Part shown: piece by piece, positions 27,686-36,522 of the stretch
Layout of the letters: each line of letters begins with the position of its first letter
Position numbering within the stretch: the stretch's first letter is position 1
Assembly (NCBI GenBank): GCA_002162875.1
Contig: MABA01000024.1
Location: 248,001 to 312,000, forward strand
DNA length: 64,000 nucleotides
From: Rhodobacterales bacterium 52_120_T64
Lineage (GTDB): Bacteria; Pseudomonadota; Alphaproteobacteria; Rhodobacterales; Rhodobacteraceae
Reading direction: 5' to 3'
Translations under genes and position numbers: made by a program
Notes under the pieces: model-generated
What the model was told of the DNA's origin: nothing
The model's database searches: none
Seen by the model: only the letters and a program-made list of their open reading frames with translations

Positions 27686-29242
27686 ATGCAGGCGCATTTT
27701 TCGAAAACGGTGTTGTTCAGCGCGGTGGCGTCTTTGATGGTTGCAACGGCGAGTGCGTCGGATATCACGCTCAGCTCAAACGACGGCATATTTTCGCTAA
27801 GTGGGGAGCTGATTGAATTCGATGGCAGTTCCTACCTTCTGAAATCGGCGCTCGGGCAGGTGCGTATTGAAGCAACCGCTGTTGTGTGCAGCGGCGATGA
27901 TTGCCCCGACCTATCGGCCTTCAACAGAAATTTTATGGTGGCCGGGGTGCATCCGCTTGGCAAAAAATTGTTACCAATGTTGTTAGAGGATTTCGTGACA
28001 GGCGCGGGACTTCAAACCGCAGCGGAAGGCGCAGGCAGTGTTGCATTGCACGATACCGCGGGCGAGGTTTCGGCGGTGGTAACATTGGGCAGTGGGGAAG
28101 CGAGCGATGGATTTGCCGCTCTTGCGGATGGAACAGCGGCGTTGACCGTTTCTATGCGACAGGCAAGTGGGCAAGAAGTTTCAATGATTGACGATGCGGG
28201 GTTCGGCAATATTTCAAGCGTTGAGCAACATTTTGTTTTGGCAATGGACGGGCTGGTAATTCTGGTTTCTCCTGACAATCCAGTTAACTCGTTAACGATT
28301 GAGCAGGTAGGGAATGTTTTTTCCGGCAAAATCACTAATTGGAGTGAAGTTGGTGGGCCGGATGCGGCTATCAGTGTGTACTTACAGAGCGAATCGACGA
28401 GTGATTCCGAATTTTTTCGCAGTGAAGTATTGGCCCAAACCGGGGGCGACCTTACACGCTCGGCTTCGGTTGTTTACAACAACGGAGGGATTTCGGAAAA
28501 AGTAGTCGGGGATGTGTTTGGCATTGGGTTTTCGAGCTTCGCCAATAAAGGCGCGGCGAAAATGGTTTCACTTGAGGGTGGTTGCGGCGTTCTTTCGATA
28601 CCCACGGAACTTTCGATCAAGACGGAAGAGTACCCACTTTCACGCCGTCTGTCGGTCTATTATCCAGACCGAGTATTGCCCGATATCGCGAACGATCTGA
28701 TTGCATATCTGGGTACCGACGCGGCACAAATTCCGGTGGCGCAGGCAGGGTACGTTAGCCTGAATGTTGAACAAAAGGCCGTCAATGATCTGGGGCTTCG
28801 GTTCGCGAATGCAATTCTATCTGATAATGACGAAATTAGTCGCGCCGACTTGGCGAAGATGGCAAAACTGTTGGTGGGAGCTAATCGAATATCGACGACG
28901 TTCCGGTTTATCGAGGGCACAAGTACGCTGGACTCAAGGGCGAAACGTGATGTCGAGCGTTTGATAGGCTGGCTTTCGGGGCAAAATTTAACCAATAAGG
29001 AAATATATCTTGTAGGTTTTACGGATAATAATGGTAAATCAAACGTAAATATGGCACTGGCGGAGCAGCGGGCTCAACAGGTTTTGGATGAAATGACCGC
29101 TAATGCACCGACTGAGTTGTTGGACGGGCTCAATATTAAGATTGTCGGACTAGGCGAAGTTTCACCGATGGCATGCAGCGCAGCCCCTAGTGGGCGTTTT
29201 GTGAATAGAAGAGTCGAGGTTTGGATTAGTGGTGAAAATTGA
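27686..29242 (+). CDS. PstS-like solute-binding protein fused to an OmpA peptidoglycan-binding domain
   Basis: A 518-residue secreted protein. The signal peptide ends near A-T-A-S-A-S (about residue 25). About 100 residues of unassigned sequence follow, with two Cys in V-V-C-S-G-D-D-C. A phosphate-binding-protein-like domain covers about residues 165-370: A-M-D-G-L-V-I-L-V-S-P-D-N-P-V, then I-F/V-F-S-G-K-I-T-N-W-S-E-V-G-G. An OmpA C-terminal domain covers about residues 405-515 (F-T-D-N-N-G-K-S, then N-R-R-V-E-V-W). It should bind a small anion in the periplasm while attached to peptidoglycan. No ABC permease is adjacent. Confidence 0.85.
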   Translation: MQAHFSKTVLFSAVASLMVATASASDITLSSNDGIFSLSGELIEFDGSSYLLKSALGQVRIEATAVVCSGDDCPDLSAFNRNFMVAGVHPLGKKLLPMLLEDFVTGAGLQTAAEGAGSVALHDTAGEVSAVVTLGSGEASDGFAALADGTAALTVSMRQASGQEVSMIDDAGFGNISSVEQHFVLAMDGLVILVSPDNPVNSLTIEQVGNVFSGKITNWSEVGGPDAAISVYLQSESTSDSEFFRSEVLAQTGGDLTRSASVVYNNGGISEKVVGDVFGIGFSSFANKGAAKMVSLEGGCGVLSIPTELSIKTEEYPLSRRLSVYYPDRVLPDIANDLIAYLGTDAAQIPVAQAGYVSLNVEQKAVNDLGLRFANAILSDNDEISRADLAKMAKLLVGANRISTTFRFIEGTSTLDSRAKRDVERLIGWLSGQNLTNKEIYLVGFTDNNGKSNVNMALAEQRAQQVLDEMTANAPTELLDGLNIKIVGLGEVSPMACSAAPSGRFVNRRVEVWISGEN

Positions 29243-29410
29243 TTGTAAAGTCTTCGGAATTTGGCCACAGTAATTGTATATAGGTGATGTGTTGGCAGAG
29301 GTGGCTCTGGCGCGGAATTAATTCACCGATAGTTAAGTAGAAAATATCGAAGTTATTATGTGATGAAGACTGCATTAAATAAATCGCTCACCAGATATCG
29401 AGGAGGCAAA

Positions 29411-30055
29411 ATGCCTATTTGGAAAAGACGTCTGCGCGTCCTTATTCCCGCCGTAATGTTGTTGGCAGCACCAGTGCAAGCGCAGGATGTCTGGATTACA
29501 CCTGACTTGCCGTTTTTCGAATTTGAAGCGGGTGGCGAGTTTTATTCCATCGAGCGCGACCAGGATAGCGAGGCACGAATAGTTGACGCGTTTGCGAAAA
29601 CCTCGCGAGCTTGTCCACCGTTTTGTATCCAGCCAATGGTTGTGGCAGAAGGTGTTCAAACTGTAGGCGAAGTAGAGCTTCTGGATTTCATTCAGGATCA
29701 TGTAGAACCGGGTGACGGCTTTTTGGTCGACGCACGCGTTGAAAGTTTCTTTCTGGCGGGCACCATTCCGGGTGCTGTGAATTTGCCGTTTAACATGTTT
29801 GTTGCTTCCTCGGCGAACCCGTTTCTTGACCAGCTGTTGATCTTGCTTGGTGGCAAGCTAGATGCGGATGGGGATTGGAATTTCGACGTTGCCGCAAAAC
29901 TGATGGTGTTTTGTAACGGTCCTTGGTGTGCTCAGTCTCCGCGTGCGATTAATAACTTGTTAGAGCTCGGCTATCCAGCAGAGCGGCTGTACTATTATCG
30001 TGGCGGCATGCAGGCTTGGGCTTCGTTGGGGTTAAGTGTTGCAGTGCCGGGGTAA
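29411..30055 (+). CDS. secreted rhodanese-like protein
   Basis: A 214-residue protein with a signal peptide (basic start, hydrophobic core, cleavage after A-P-V-Q-A near residue 24) and a rhodanese domain. The active-site loop is V-F-C-N-G-P-W-C, with the catalytic Cys followed by a second Cys. Other marks are L-V-D-A-R and R-G-G-M-Q-A-W. GAGGAGG six bases upstream fixes the ATG at 29411; an ATG at 29363 has no such site. In the periplasm it could handle persulfide sulfur or act as a redox protein. It sits in a run of envelope genes. Confidence 0.85.
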   Translation: MPIWKRRLRVLIPAVMLLAAPVQAQDVWITPDLPFFEFEAGGEFYSIERDQDSEARIVDAFAKTSRACPPFCIQPMVVAEGVQTVGEVELLDFIQDHVEPGDGFLVDARVESFFLAGTIPGAVNLPFNMFVASSANPFLDQLLILLGGKLDADGDWNFDVAAKLMVFCNGPWCAQSPRAINNLLELGYPAERLYYYRGGMQAWASLGLSVAVPG

Positions 30056-30116
30056 GAAGCCTCGGTTTAGTGAAAAGTGTTTAGTTGGTTTTTGAGTGAT
30101 TAGTTGTAGGGGTGCA

Positions 30117-30908
30117 ATGCAACAGCAGTTAACAGTGGGCGTCATGATAGGCGTCGTTTTACTCGCCGCCGCGGTTTCGGCCAGCACAGTTCCTTTGGAT
30201 TATCGCCCTGCTAGATTCGAGCACCACGGGGCACGAGTTGCACAGGCAGCCGAGTTACCATCCATCACCCCTTCGTCATTGCGCAGGCTGACTTTTTATT
30301 CCGACAAATCAATGTTGGCGCTGTTTGATCTGGTAAACGAGGATTTGCTCGGCGGCGAGGGTGGAACGGTTTCGGTGAAAACCACCAAAGCTTTCAGACG
30401 AACGATTGAACTTTTGATCGGAGCAGGTGATAAGGCCGGGCTGGATGTTGACCAGACAGCTGTGTTCTTTGGTCAAGAAGTTAAAGTACGTTTTTCAGGG
30501 CCGATTCCGCATCTATTGCAAGACGGAACCGGTGATCTTGATCCGCGCAATCTGTTTCGTGGCGTGGCGTCTGGCAATGTTCCCATCGACGCGCAGCAAG
30601 AAATCGATTCAGGCTATTTGCAGGCATTGCAAAGCGAAAGCCAAAATATGCAGATGCCATCTGACGAACCGACGGTGATCACACCGGTTGTCGATAATGT
30701 CGATCCCGAATTTGCGGCGCGCGTCGTTGTCATCGATGGCAAACGCACCGTTGCAGTCGAACAAGGTGATTCATTGGCTGATTATGCAACGGCATTTTAC
30801 GGAGACAGGGCGTTATATCTTTCAATTTATTCCGCCAACCGCGATATTTTGAGAGACCCGAATTTTCTAGAACTCGGCCAATTGGTGACTATTCCATATC
30901 TTCAATAA
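30117..30908 (+). CDS. LysM-containing envelope protein
   Basis: A 263-residue protein with an N-terminal hydrophobic helix (about residues 7-22) that is either a signal or an anchor. The middle is of unknown family. The C-terminus has a LysM-like motif from about residue 212: V-A-V-E-Q-G-D-S-L-A-D-Y-A, Y-L-S-I-Y-S-A-N-R-D-I-L-R-D-P-N, G-Q-L-V-T-I-P. LysM binds peptidoglycan N-acetylglucosamine chains. AGGGG shortly before 30117 supports that ATG over one seven codons upstream. Its 3' end overlaps the convergent DUF2125 gene by seven bases. Confidence 0.78.
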   Translation: MQQQLTVGVMIGVVLLAAAVSASTVPLDYRPARFEHHGARVAQAAELPSITPSSLRRLTFYSDKSMLALFDLVNEDLLGGEGGTVSVKTTKAFRRTIELLIGAGDKAGLDVDQTAVFFGQEVKVRFSGPIPHLLQDGTGDLDPRNLFRGVASGNVPIDAQQEIDSGYLQALQSESQNMQMPSDEPTVITPVVDNVDPEFAARVVVIDGKRTVAVEQGDSLADYATAFYGDRALYLSIYSANRDILRDPNFLELGQLVTIPYLQ

Positions 30909-31906
30909 ACGCGAGGCGCCGGACCAATGGGGATGGGGCCGATGTAGGTCAAATTGTCGGCAAAACGCAACTTGACTTCAAGATCGCTCGGATTCCCGGC
31001 TAGGGTTGCTACCAAACTGATACCGCGGTCTAGGGCTGTTCCGAATTCGGGGGTTAGTAATTGTGCCGCAATTATCAGGTCTAGCAGCGGGCGCCATTTT
31101 TTGGCTTGCAACGTGAAGGTTCCATCAAAGAACCCCTCGTTTGTGATGCCGATGGCGCCCGTGCCATTTAGGTTTAAATCGCCCCATAGAAACCGGAGAT
31201 CACGGATTTGGATCGCTGTCATGCGCGGGTTGGTGTGTTCAATTGCGAAACGATCCCACGGATTATCGTAGGTCAAGGTTGCATCGAAAATCACCTCGGG
31301 GATGGTGTCTGGTAACGCGTCGCTTTGATCTAAGGAGTCACGCCAAGTGCTTGATGGGGAGAATTCCAGTGCCTTCAGGTAAAGGTCATACGAGTTTGGT
31401 GGTACATCCGGTGTGTTGTGGGCAAAAAACGCGATGCTGGCTGCCTCGGCGGAGGCGTGCCAGCCGGATTCGCCCGCAAGCGTTAGTTCGGTAGTTTCTA
31501 GCTGCATACGGTCAAGCGATAAGGCTGTGTCGGGTTTGAAAATCAGCGATCCACGAAAGAGCGAGCTAGTAATGGTGGTGGTGTCGTCGCGTGTGGAATA
31601 GCTGTGGACGCCGGGCCAGACCGCGATGATGTGGTTGGGCTTGTAAGATAGCGCCAAAAGCTGGAAATGTGGGGCTTGCCATGTCCATCCTGCGTCTGGA
31701 TTGCTTAGGGTCAGGTCGGTAAAGATGCTGTCGAAACGATTGGGATAGCCAATGACTTTGAATTCTTCGACTTCGGCAGTCCATCCGGCGTCGCGGCGTT
31801 GTTCCATCCACGTCTCTATGGCCGATTTCTGAGCGGTTGTGCCGATCAGCCACCAGGCACTCCATCCCAAGGATAGAACCAATATCAAGGTAATAAGTCC
31901 ACGCAT
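30902..31906 (-). CDS. DUF2125 family protein
   Basis: A 334-residue protein beginning with a single hydrophobic segment (about residues 3-22), then a beta-rich body. Family marks of DUF2125 are the W-x-x-x-x-R-R-D-A-G-W-T-A-E-V-E-x-F-x-V-I-G-Y-P-N-R-F-D pattern near residues 35-60 and the W-x-A-P-x-F-Q-L-L-A-L-S-Y segment after it. The family is typical of alphaproteobacteria and of unknown function. GAGGG upstream supports the start at 31906. It is divergent from the ChaC-like gene. Confidence 0.87.
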   Translation of the reverse strand: MRGLITLILVLSLGWSAWWLIGTTAQKSAIETWMEQRRDAGWTAEVEEFKVIGYPNRFDSIFTDLTLSNPDAGWTWQAPHFQLLALSYKPNHIIAVWPGVHSYSTRDDTTTITSSLFRGSLIFKPDTALSLDRMQLETTELTLAGESGWHASAEAASIAFFAHNTPDVPPNSYDLYLKALEFSPSSTWRDSLDQSDALPDTIPEVIFDATLTYDNPWDRFAIEHTNPRMTAIQIRDLRFLWGDLNLNGTGAIGITNEGFFDGTFTLQAKKWRPLLDLIIAAQLLTPEFGTALDRGISLVATLAGNPSDLEVKLRFADNLTYIGPIPIGPAPRVY

Positions 31907-31972
31907 GGAATTCCCTCTCCAATTCCGCAAGAATGCAGTCTATACAATGGCCATAAATCGGAGGCAGATACA

Positions 31973-32509
31973 ATGCAGCAAAATGATCTTTGGGTATTCG
32001 GATACGGCTCGTTGCTTTGGCGGCCAGGTTTCGAATACGTGGAACGGCGTGTTGCGACGTTGCGTGGGTTCAACCGGTCTTTCTGTATGAGCTCGATCCA
32101 TTACCGTGGCACGAGTGTCATCCCAGGGTTGGTGTTGGCGTTGGATGCTGATCAGCAGGGGGAATGTCATGGTGTAGGGTTTCGTGTGGCACCGGATATG
32201 GCGGAGGACACCATGGCGTATTTGCGCGAGCGAGAGTTGATTTCATCCGCCTATGTGGAGCAAATTCATTCGATAACTTTCCACAAGGGTGGCGCCGCGG
32301 ATGCGGTTTGCTATGTAATGGACCCGTCACATGAACAATATGTCGGTGGGCTAAGCATCGAGGAGCAGGCAGTAATTATCGCCACGGCCAGCGGGTCAGC
32401 AGGGCCCAACGACGAGTACTTGTTCAACACGGTTGCGCATCTTGTGGAGTTAGGCATATCGGACCCCGAACTGGAACGTCTTATGACGTTGGTACACGCG
32501 GCAGATTAA
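31973..32509 (+). CDS. ChaC-like gamma-glutamylcyclotransferase
   Basis: A 178-residue protein of the ChaC family, which releases 5-oxoproline from glutathione. The substrate loop F-G-Y-G-S-L-L-W-R-P-G lies near residues 8-18. The catalytic Glu region is A-Y-L-R-E-R-E-L, and G-L-V-L-A-L-D is also conserved. Length fits the short glutathione-specific ChaC2 type. Its stop is one base from the end of the convergent LysM/solute-binding gene. Confidence 0.88.
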   Translation: MQQNDLWVFGYGSLLWRPGFEYVERRVATLRGFNRSFCMSSIHYRGTSVIPGLVLALDADQQGECHGVGFRVAPDMAEDTMAYLRERELISSAYVEQIHSITFHKGGAADAVCYVMDPSHEQYVGGLSIEEQAVIIATASGSAGPNDEYLFNTVAHLVELGISDPELERLMTLVHAAD

Positions 32510-32510
32510 A

Positions 32511-33668
32511 CTAGTGGCGACTTAGTTGGTTGTTCAGGTAATCCCGCGCGATTGCTGCCCATTCGCCAGATGCCAGCATATCCCATATACCTGCGTTCAG
32601 ATTAACCATTGCGATCATACCTTCGAGATTATCTTTTGCCGCAATGGCGTGAACGGTGTGGATTGCAGACAGATCAGTCAGTTCCACGACACGCTCGCTA
32701 CGACCTGAATCTGCGAAATATACATCGGCGGTCAAGCCGTTAACGCTGACGATATCAACGATGTCATTTTGCAAGTCCTCAAAACATGTGGCGAGGTCGG
32801 TTGCGGTTTCCAATGAAATAATGGGCTCAATCATACCATCTTCGAGCAGGTCATACGTGTGCAATGCTGCTGGGCGGCAGATACGTGCACCAACCAAGTC
32901 GACTTCTTGAGATGCTTCCATGAATGGTCCGCCCGAAAGAGTGAACATCGCCATTTGTGCTTCGTAGATCGGGGCTGAGAAAGTGTAGTTTTCGCACAGA
33001 TTTTTGATGTCTGCGTCGAATTCACTAAGGCTGCAATCTGGTAACAGCCATGGGAAGGACAGGTGGAATTTATCAGGTAATACAGACGTCGCCACACCGG
33101 TTTCCGGACGTGTGACAAACACTGGTATTTCGACCTTGGCTGCGTCGCTTCGCAGTAAAGCAGTTTCTATTAGCGTGGTAATCAGGCCACCTTGCAACAG
33201 GTTTTTGTCAGAATAAGGAAGGTTGTCCGAGAACCCTACGAGGACCAATTCGGCGGCTTCGACAGGCGCTGGGTCGGGTGTGGGGGCGATTTCGGCGACC
33301 ACGGGTTCCGTCGGTTGAACTTCGGCCACAACCGGTTCAGCGGGCGGCGAGACTTCAAGTGGCGCGATCGGTTCGACGGTTTGCACTTCGGGTTCGGCGC
33401 TAATGCTGGCTGCAACGAATGTACCACGGCAGGGCAAGTCTAGGGTTGTGCCGACAGGGATAACGTGAGGTGTGCGACCGAGAATTCTGGAGTTCGCCTC
33501 GAATATATAGCGGTAACCTTTCGGACTTCCGTAGGTGTCGAGGGCAATTCCACGCAGCGTGTCACCACTGATAACTGTGTGGGTTCCGCAGATGTCCTGA
33601 GCCAAAACCGGAGTCGCTGAAAAAGCTGTGACAGCCATTCCCAAAGCTGCAAAAAGCTGTTTATTCAA
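32511..33668 (-). CDS. LysM domain fused to a periplasmic solute-binding-like domain
   Basis: A 385-residue secreted protein. The signal peptide is cleaved after V-L-A (about residue 23). A LysM follows at residues 28-80: H-T-V-I-S-G-D-T-L-R-G-I-A, then V-I-P-V-G-T-T-L-D-L-P. A Pro/Glu/Val-rich linker covers about residues 90-140. The rest resembles family-3-type amino-acid-binding proteins: G-F-S-D-N-L-P-Y, then Y-T-F-S-A-P-I-Y-E-A-Q-M-A-M-F. The combination suggests a binding protein fixed to the wall. No transporter genes are adjacent. Confidence 0.82.
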   Translation of the reverse strand: MNKQLFAALGMAVTAFSATPVLAQDICGTHTVISGDTLRGIALDTYGSPKGYRYIFEANSRILGRTPHVIPVGTTLDLPCRGTFVAASISAEPEVQTVEPIAPLEVSPPAEPVVAEVQPTEPVVAEIAPTPDPAPVEAAELVLVGFSDNLPYSDKNLLQGGLITTLIETALLRSDAAKVEIPVFVTRPETGVATSVLPDKFHLSFPWLLPDCSLSEFDADIKNLCENYTFSAPIYEAQMAMFTLSGGPFMEASQEVDLVGARICRPAALHTYDLLEDGMIEPIISLETATDLATCFEDLQNDIVDIVSVNGLTADVYFADSGRSERVVELTDLSAIHTVHAIAAKDNLEGMIAMVNLNAGIWDMLASGEWAAIARDYLNNQLSRH

Positions 33669-33735
33669 TTGATCGACCCTTTAGTCATACCCGCCCCGCG
33701 AAAACAAATCACTCGCAGGGGATTATGACAGATTC

Positions 33736-34200
33736 CTAAATGTTTTCAACCTGTACCGACATGCCTTCAGCCGCAATTATCTTGACGACTTGGCCGACTT
33801 CGGCGCTTTGCCCGTCGGGCCATTTGGCAGACCAGCGAAGACCGTTCAACTCGATATGGCCCTCGCCAAGATCGAAATCAACGACTTTGGCTTTGTGACC
33901 GACCATTTGTTCTGTTCGATTGTTCAGACTGGTTTCAGGTTCACCATCGCCAAACTTTTTCACATATCCGCGACCTGCGAACATCGCCCCGATGGATAGG
34001 GCCGCGTAAAGTGCGACTTGCAACTCGCCTTGGATATCCGGAGCGATCCAGAGAATGACGGCCATAACGATGGCGGCAATTCCCGGCCAGACCAGCACGA
34101 AAGAGGCGATTAGCATCTCCAATGCGCCAAGCCCAACGCCAAGGGCGATCCACCACCAAGGGGACAGGGTTTCAATCCAGCTAAAAAGTCCGGCTTCCAT
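33736..34200 (-). CDS. NfeD-family membrane protein
   Basis: A 154-residue short NfeD protein. Three hydrophobic segments lie in the first 75 residues (W-W-I-A-L-G-V-G-L-G-A-L-E and following). A soluble OB-fold C-terminus has G-H-x-G-x-x-x-L-N-G-L-R-W-type spacing (G-E-G-H-I-E-L-N-G-L-R-W-S-A) and ends in V-Q-V-E-N-I. NfeD proteins pair with SPFH/stomatin proteins, and the SPFH gene lies four bases upstream here. The pair probably forms a membrane quality-control or microdomain complex. Confidence 0.9.
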   Translation of the reverse strand: MEAGLFSWIETLSPWWWIALGVGLGALEMLIASFVLVWPGIAAIVMAVILWIAPDIQGELQVALYAALSIGAMFAGRGYVKKFGDGEPETSLNNRTEQMVGHKAKVVDFDLGEGHIELNGLRWSAKWPDGQSAEVGQVVKIIAAEGMSVQVENI

Positions 34201-34204
34201 CAGT

Positions 34205-35122
34205 TCAGTCCTTTGTTACGGCTTTTGCGATGTCGGCAATACCGGCAACGGACCCAATCAGGCCAGTGGCCTCTAGCGGGATCATAACAGTTTTACTATT
34301 TGGCGACCCCGCTATGTCACGCAGGGCTTCGGTGTATTTGGTGGCCACGAAATAGTTAATGGCTTGAATATCACCTTTGGCAATCGCTTCGGACACCATG
34401 CGTGTTGCGTTGGCTTCCGCCTCGGCGGCGCGTTCACGGGCCTCGGCGTCAAGGAAGGCGGCTTCGCGTGCACCCTCTGCTTCGCGAATTTGTGCTTCGC
34501 GCTGACCTTCAGCCTCAAGAATTGCGGCCTGCTTCAGACCTTCGGCCTGAAGAATGTCGGCACGTTTGGTACGTTCCGCTTTCATCTGCCGGGCCATCGC
34601 CTCGTTAATGTCTTCAGGTGGCGAGAGGTCTTTAATCTCCACACGCGTAACTTTTACGCCCCATGAATGCGAAGCTTCGTCGATTATGTTCAACAGGCGT
34701 GTGTTGATATGGTCGCGGTTGGATAGGCTTTCATCCAAATCCATTGCACCGATAACCGCACGGATATTGGTCATGGAAAGGTTGGTCAGGGCACGTTCCA
34801 GATCGCGAACCTCGTAGGCAGCTTGGGCTGCATCAACTACCTGATAAAAGGCCACCGCATCAGCCATAACCATGGCGTTGTCTTTGGTGATCACCTCTTG
34901 CGAATGGATGTCCAGAACGGTCTCCATCATGTTAATTTTTGCACCAACTTTATCCATGATCGGAATCAGGAAATTCAGACCCGGATTAAGCGTGCGCGTG
35001 TAACGGCCAAAGCGTTCAACGGTCCATGTTTCGCCCTGTGGTACTGTCTTTACCGTCAGGTAAAGCGTAATGATGGCGAAGACCAAAATCGCCAGTGCTG
35101 GTGCGCCGATTGCCTCTAACAT
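34205..35122 (-). CDS. SPFH/band 7 (stomatin-like, QmcA) protein
   Basis: A 305-residue protein. The N-terminal membrane helix (about residues 7-25) is followed by the SPFH domain ([18 protein letters not shown], then [10 protein letters not shown]). After it come the typical Ala/Glu-rich coiled coil ([19 protein letters not shown]) and a C-terminal tail. Such proteins build large ring-like or cage assemblies at the inner membrane and regulate proteases. It is cotranscribed with nfeD. Confidence 0.93.
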   Translation of the reverse strand: MLEAIGAPALAILVFAIITLYLTVKTVPQGETWTVERFGRYTRTLNPGLNFLIPIMDKVGAKINMMETVLDIHSQEVITKDNAMVMADAVAFYQVVDAAQAAYEVRDLERALTNLSMTNIRAVIGAMDLDESLSNRDHINTRLLNIIDEASHSWGVKVTRVEIKDLSPPEDINEAMARQMKAERTKRADILQAEGLKQAAILEAEGQREAQIREAEGAREAAFLDAEARERAAEAEANATRMVSEAIAKGDIQAINYFVATKYTEALRDIAGSPNSKTVMIPLEATGLIGSVAGIADIAKAVTKD

Positions 35123-35343
35123 GTAATATCCTTCCCTCGTGCCTCATATTAGGCAGCGTGCGTATTGCAAAGTTATGACGCGCGAAAATGTGTGCCGCTT
35201 CGCCTATGATGAATTGTCTAATATATATGGGGGTTTGTGGTGACAATGCAAATAAATTGTGGTTTCAGAACACGGTTGGAATTCCCGTTAATCAACTCTA
35301 CAGTGGCCCAAATCATAGGTAAAACTGCAAGGAAAACTGCATA

Positions 35344-36519
35344 ATGTTCCTAGACACACGAAACGACCCAGAATTCACGCAACCGACCCGGCAAATCGTA
35401 ACAATGCTGATGGTTATGATACTAGTTGTCGTGATTGGATATCTGCTGTTTCCGACGGTGTCGCCTATCTTTCTGGTGTCGCCTTACCTGAACGGGTTTA
35501 TCCTTAGCGTTTTCATTTTCGGTGTATTTGCCAGTTTCTGGCAGTTACGGGCCTTGTTCGCGGCTGTGGGGTGGATCGAAGGGTTCGCACTGGATCGTCC
35601 GGGGCATGAATTTGTCAAAGCGCCGCGGCTATTGGCGTCCTTGGCGGCACTTCTAAGTGACAGCCGGTCGCGCAAGTCGATCAACCCGTCTTCTGCTGTG
35701 TCGATCCTTGATTCCGTAAGTACACGACTGGACGAAGCACGAGATATTCTACGTTACATCGTCAACCTGCTGATTTTCCTTGGCCTGCTGGGTACGTTCT
35801 ACGGTTTGGCCACCACCATTCCGGCTGTTGTAGACACAATCCGCACGTTGGCCCCGACTGAGGGAGGGAGCTCGATCGACTCCTTCGACAACCTGATGAC
35901 CGGTCTTGAAGAACAACTGGGCGGCATGGGTACGGCGTTCGCTTCATCCTTGCTGGGTTTGGCAGGATCGTTGATTGTTGGCTTGCTTGAGATTTTTGCG
36001 GGCCACGGACAGAACCGCTTCTATATGGAGCTTGAGGAGTGGTTGTCTTCGATTACCAAAGTTGGTTTTGGTGGGGACGATGCGGCGGGCATTGACGGTT
36101 CGGTCATATCCGGGCTGATGGAGCAGACTACGCATCAGATTGATAGCCTTAAAGAACTGGTGATGCGGGGCGAGGAACAGCGTATGCGCACCGATGGACG
36201 CTTGGCGTCTTTGGCCGAAGCGATCAGCGTTTTGGCCAAGCAAATCAGCAACCAGTCTCGCGGTGGCAAAGGCGGCGGAGATCCGGAAGTGATGGAGCGT
36301 ATCGCAGGCGGTCAAGATCGTATCGTCGAGGCTCTGGGAAGCATGGGCGAGGGTATGGATGCCGAGGCGCGGATGCGCTTGCGGAACATTGATGTGCAGT
36401 TACTTCGCGTGCTGGAGGAGATGTCCTCGGGACGCCAAGATTCCATTGCCGAAATCCGGCAGGATTTCGCGACACTTATTTATACGCTTCAGCAAGCCAT
36501 TAATCAGGACGAGGCTTAA
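35344..36519 (+). CDS. MotA/TolQ/ExbB-type proton channel protein
   Basis: A 391-residue protein. Two transmembrane helices are at about residues 19-60. After a soluble loop, two more form the MotA/TolQ/ExbB core, with F-L-G-L-L-G-T-F-Y-G-L-A-T-T-I and G-M-G-T-A-F-A-S-S-L-L-G-L-A-G-S. The C-terminal 130 residues are cytoplasmic and coiled-coil-like. It lies three bases upstream of an OmpA partner, so the pair should use ion flow to act on peptidoglycan. It differs from flagellar MotA and from TolQ in its long tail. Confidence 0.87.
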   Translation: MFLDTRNDPEFTQPTRQIVTMLMVMILVVVIGYLLFPTVSPIFLVSPYLNGFILSVFIFGVFASFWQLRALFAAVGWIEGFALDRPGHEFVKAPRLLASLAALLSDSRSRKSINPSSAVSILDSVSTRLDEARDILRYIVNLLIFLGLLGTFYGLATTIPAVVDTIRTLAPTEGGSSIDSFDNLMTGLEEQLGGMGTAFASSLLGLAGSLIVGLLEIFAGHGQNRFYMELEEWLSSITKVGFGGDDAAGIDGSVISGLMEQTTHQIDSLKELVMRGEEQRMRTDGRLASLAEAISVLAKQISNQSRGGKGGGDPEVMERIAGGQDRIVEALGSMGEGMDAEARMRLRNIDVQLLRVLEEMSSGRQDSIAEIRQDFATLIYTLQQAINQDEA

Positions 36520-36522
36520 GAG

